The notes beneath the pieces are model-generated. The model ran no database searches, was not told the origin of the DNA, and was given only the letters and a program-made list of their open reading frames with translations. Positions 62,981-64,000 of a DNA stretch of 64,000 bases are shown one piece after another. How positions within the stretch are numbered: position 1 is the stretch's first letter; each line of letters starts with the position of its first letter. The stretch is from Psychrobacter immobilis. Its GTDB lineage: Bacteria > Pseudomonadota > Gammaproteobacteria > Pseudomonadales > Moraxellaceae. The position numbers and the translations under genes are program-made. Location of the stretch: positions 1,178,001-1,242,000 of the forward strand of contig NZ_CAJGZV010000001.1 of assembly GCF_904846065.1 (NCBI RefSeq), read 5' to 3'.

Positions 62981-63565
62981 TTAAGCCTCCCCAATCGTCA
63001 AGATGGTACCATCCATGTTGTAATCTGGGACAGGTAAGTTAAGCGGTGCAGGAACGCCACTATAAACGCGACCCGCCAAGTCATATTTAGACCCGTGGCA
63101 TGGGCAGAAAAATCCGCCATACCAATCATTACCACCCAAGTCAGCCGCGCCAACATCAGGACGGTAGTTTGGTGCACAACCTAAATGTGTACAGACGCCT
63201 TCTACTACCAAGACTTCTGGCGAGATAGAGCGTTCTGGATTTTTACAGTATTCAGGTTGTAATGATGCATCAGATTCAGGGTCAGACAGTAAAGGTTTTA
63301 CTGACGCTAAAGTCGCTAGCATATCTTCTGTGCGTTTGACCACAAAAATGGGTTTACCACGATATTTGACAACGATCATCTGTCCTGCTTCGATAGAACC
63401 AATATCTTGGGTCACTGCAGCCCCTGCAGCCTCAGCTTTAGCGCTTGGGTACCAAGAACGGACAAAAGGTGTTGCCACAGCAGCTACCCCAGCTGCACCA
63501 ATCGCGGCAGTCGAGGCAATAAGAACTCTACGGCGTTGTACGTTAACGCCTTCGGCTTGGCTCAT
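62981..63565 (-). CDS. petA: cytochrome bc1 complex Rieske iron-sulfur protein
   Basis: The 194-residue protein has a twin-arginine-like N-terminus (RRRVLIASTAAIGAAGVAAVA) that also serves as membrane anchor, and the [2Fe-2S] ligands in CTHLGCAP (near 130) and CPCHGSKYD (near 155). GGAGG precedes the ATG. It is the first gene of the petABC operon, whose promoter should lie in the following 435 bases. Confidence 0.96.
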   Translation of the reverse strand: MSQAEGVNVQRRRVLIASTAAIGAAGVAAVATPFVRSWYPSAKAEAAGAAVTQDIGSIEAGQMIVVKYRGKPIFVVKRTEDMLATLASVKPLLSDPESDASLQPEYCKNPERSISPEVLVVEGVCTHLGCAPNYRPDVGAADLGGNDWYGGFFCPCHGSKYDLAGRVYSGVPAPLNLPVPDYNMDGTILTIGEA

Positions 63566-64000
63566 TAATACTTCCTCCAGGTGAATGAAATGGGATTATC
63601 CCACACTGGGTTTGTGGCTTAGAAAATGTACAATATCAAGCCACTTTGGCTGTGCCTAATTTTGCTAATTGTTGCTATTCTAAGCTATTTCGGTGATAAA
63701 ATAAATTATTGCGTTAAAAATAAAGCAACCTTGATAGAACATACTCTAAGGTTGAATAGGAGAATTGATGCAAAATAGCTGCATTATCAATGTCTCACAT
63801 AGATTTTTTGGCAAGGATTATAAGCGTGATGACCTTATAATTAATAAGGATATTTTGCAATAGCGAATGATACTCGAAATTAAGGTAATGTTCACTAACT
63901 TTCAGTACCTAACTACTATGTAAGTAGTCGTAAACCAATAATCACCGCTTTATAAGAACAAAACGGTGATTATTTCATTATTTTTCATATCTTATAAAAC
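63566..64000. other. intergenic region upstream of petA, to the window edge
   Basis: These 435 bases are AT-rich and have no recognisable gene. They should include the petABC promoter and, near the right edge, a terminator-like hairpin for a gene outside the window. Confidence 0.6.
63937..63974. terminator. terminator-like hairpin near the right edge
   Basis: AATAATCACCG and CGGTGATTATT form an 11-bp stem around a 16-base loop that can partly pair further; T-rich sequence follows on the plus strand. It probably belongs to a gene beyond position 64000. Confidence 0.6.

Noticed and set aside
62980-62994. TTG start for cytochrome b overlapping the Rieske gene
   Set aside because: The extra codons contain the GGAGG site of the ATG at 62979.

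Overview
The window reads as a chromosomal segment of a Moraxellaceae gammaproteobacterium, most likely Psychrobacter. This is inferred from moderate-to-low GC, the sspA/sspB and cytochrome bc1 neighbourhood, a tsdA/TtrSR-type thiosulfate-tetrathionate locus, and Acinetobacter-like T6SS gene order without tssJ. No rRNA or species marker is present, so the genus is an inference.

Layout. 1-18 kb is part of a type VI secretion locus: two exported TPR-like proteins, tssB, tssC, hcp, a terminator, tssE, tssF, tssG, a dispersed repeat, tssH (clpV), tssA and a full-length vgrG. The membrane and baseplate genes tssJ/K/L/M and PAAR are not here. The extreme left edge holds the first 36 codons of a divergent reading frame. 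The first vgrG is followed by a LysM plus glycine-zipper effector candidate and a four-helix membrane protein, its likely immunity partner. A second, 5'-truncated vgrG copy (spike and a different C-terminal adaptor only) leads into a second effector candidate whose C-terminus looks TNT-like.

20.4-31.2 kb is an immunity/effector-fragment array: three Imm71/72-like N-termini, five DUF6708-like membrane proteins (three of them recent paralogues whose membrane segment varies between nearly identical flanks), one gene fusing an immunity N-terminus to the membrane C-terminus of a VasX/BTH_I2691-like effector, and a remnant of that effector C-terminus. Small scars show repeated recombination.

31.3-31.7 kb carries tRNA-Leu(UAA) and tRNA-Cys(GCA), followed by a perfect 25-bp inverted repeat. 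32-42.8 kb holds fdhD and a YdeP-type molybdoenzyme, a solo tnpB element (IS200/IS605 group), tsdA with a tri-heme cytochrome, and a divergent TtrS/TtrR-like two-component system that probably senses and regulates thiosulfate/tetrathionate conversion. 42.9-47.3 kb is an ABC importer with two tandem TrpX-like binding lipoproteins.

47.5-64 kb is mostly housekeeping: metG, a GntP-family permease divergent from a ketone-body pathway (scoA, scoB, 3-hydroxybutyrate dehydrogenase), mgtE, mrp/apbC, a DUF2804 gene, dcd, sspB, sspA and petABC (cytochrome bc1). A second copy of the dispersed repeat lies between scoA and scoB, and a 165-bp MITE-like element lies between sspA and sspB. The parts most worth attention are the duplicated VgrG tail with its gene-conversion tract and the mosaic DUF6708/Imm71 array.
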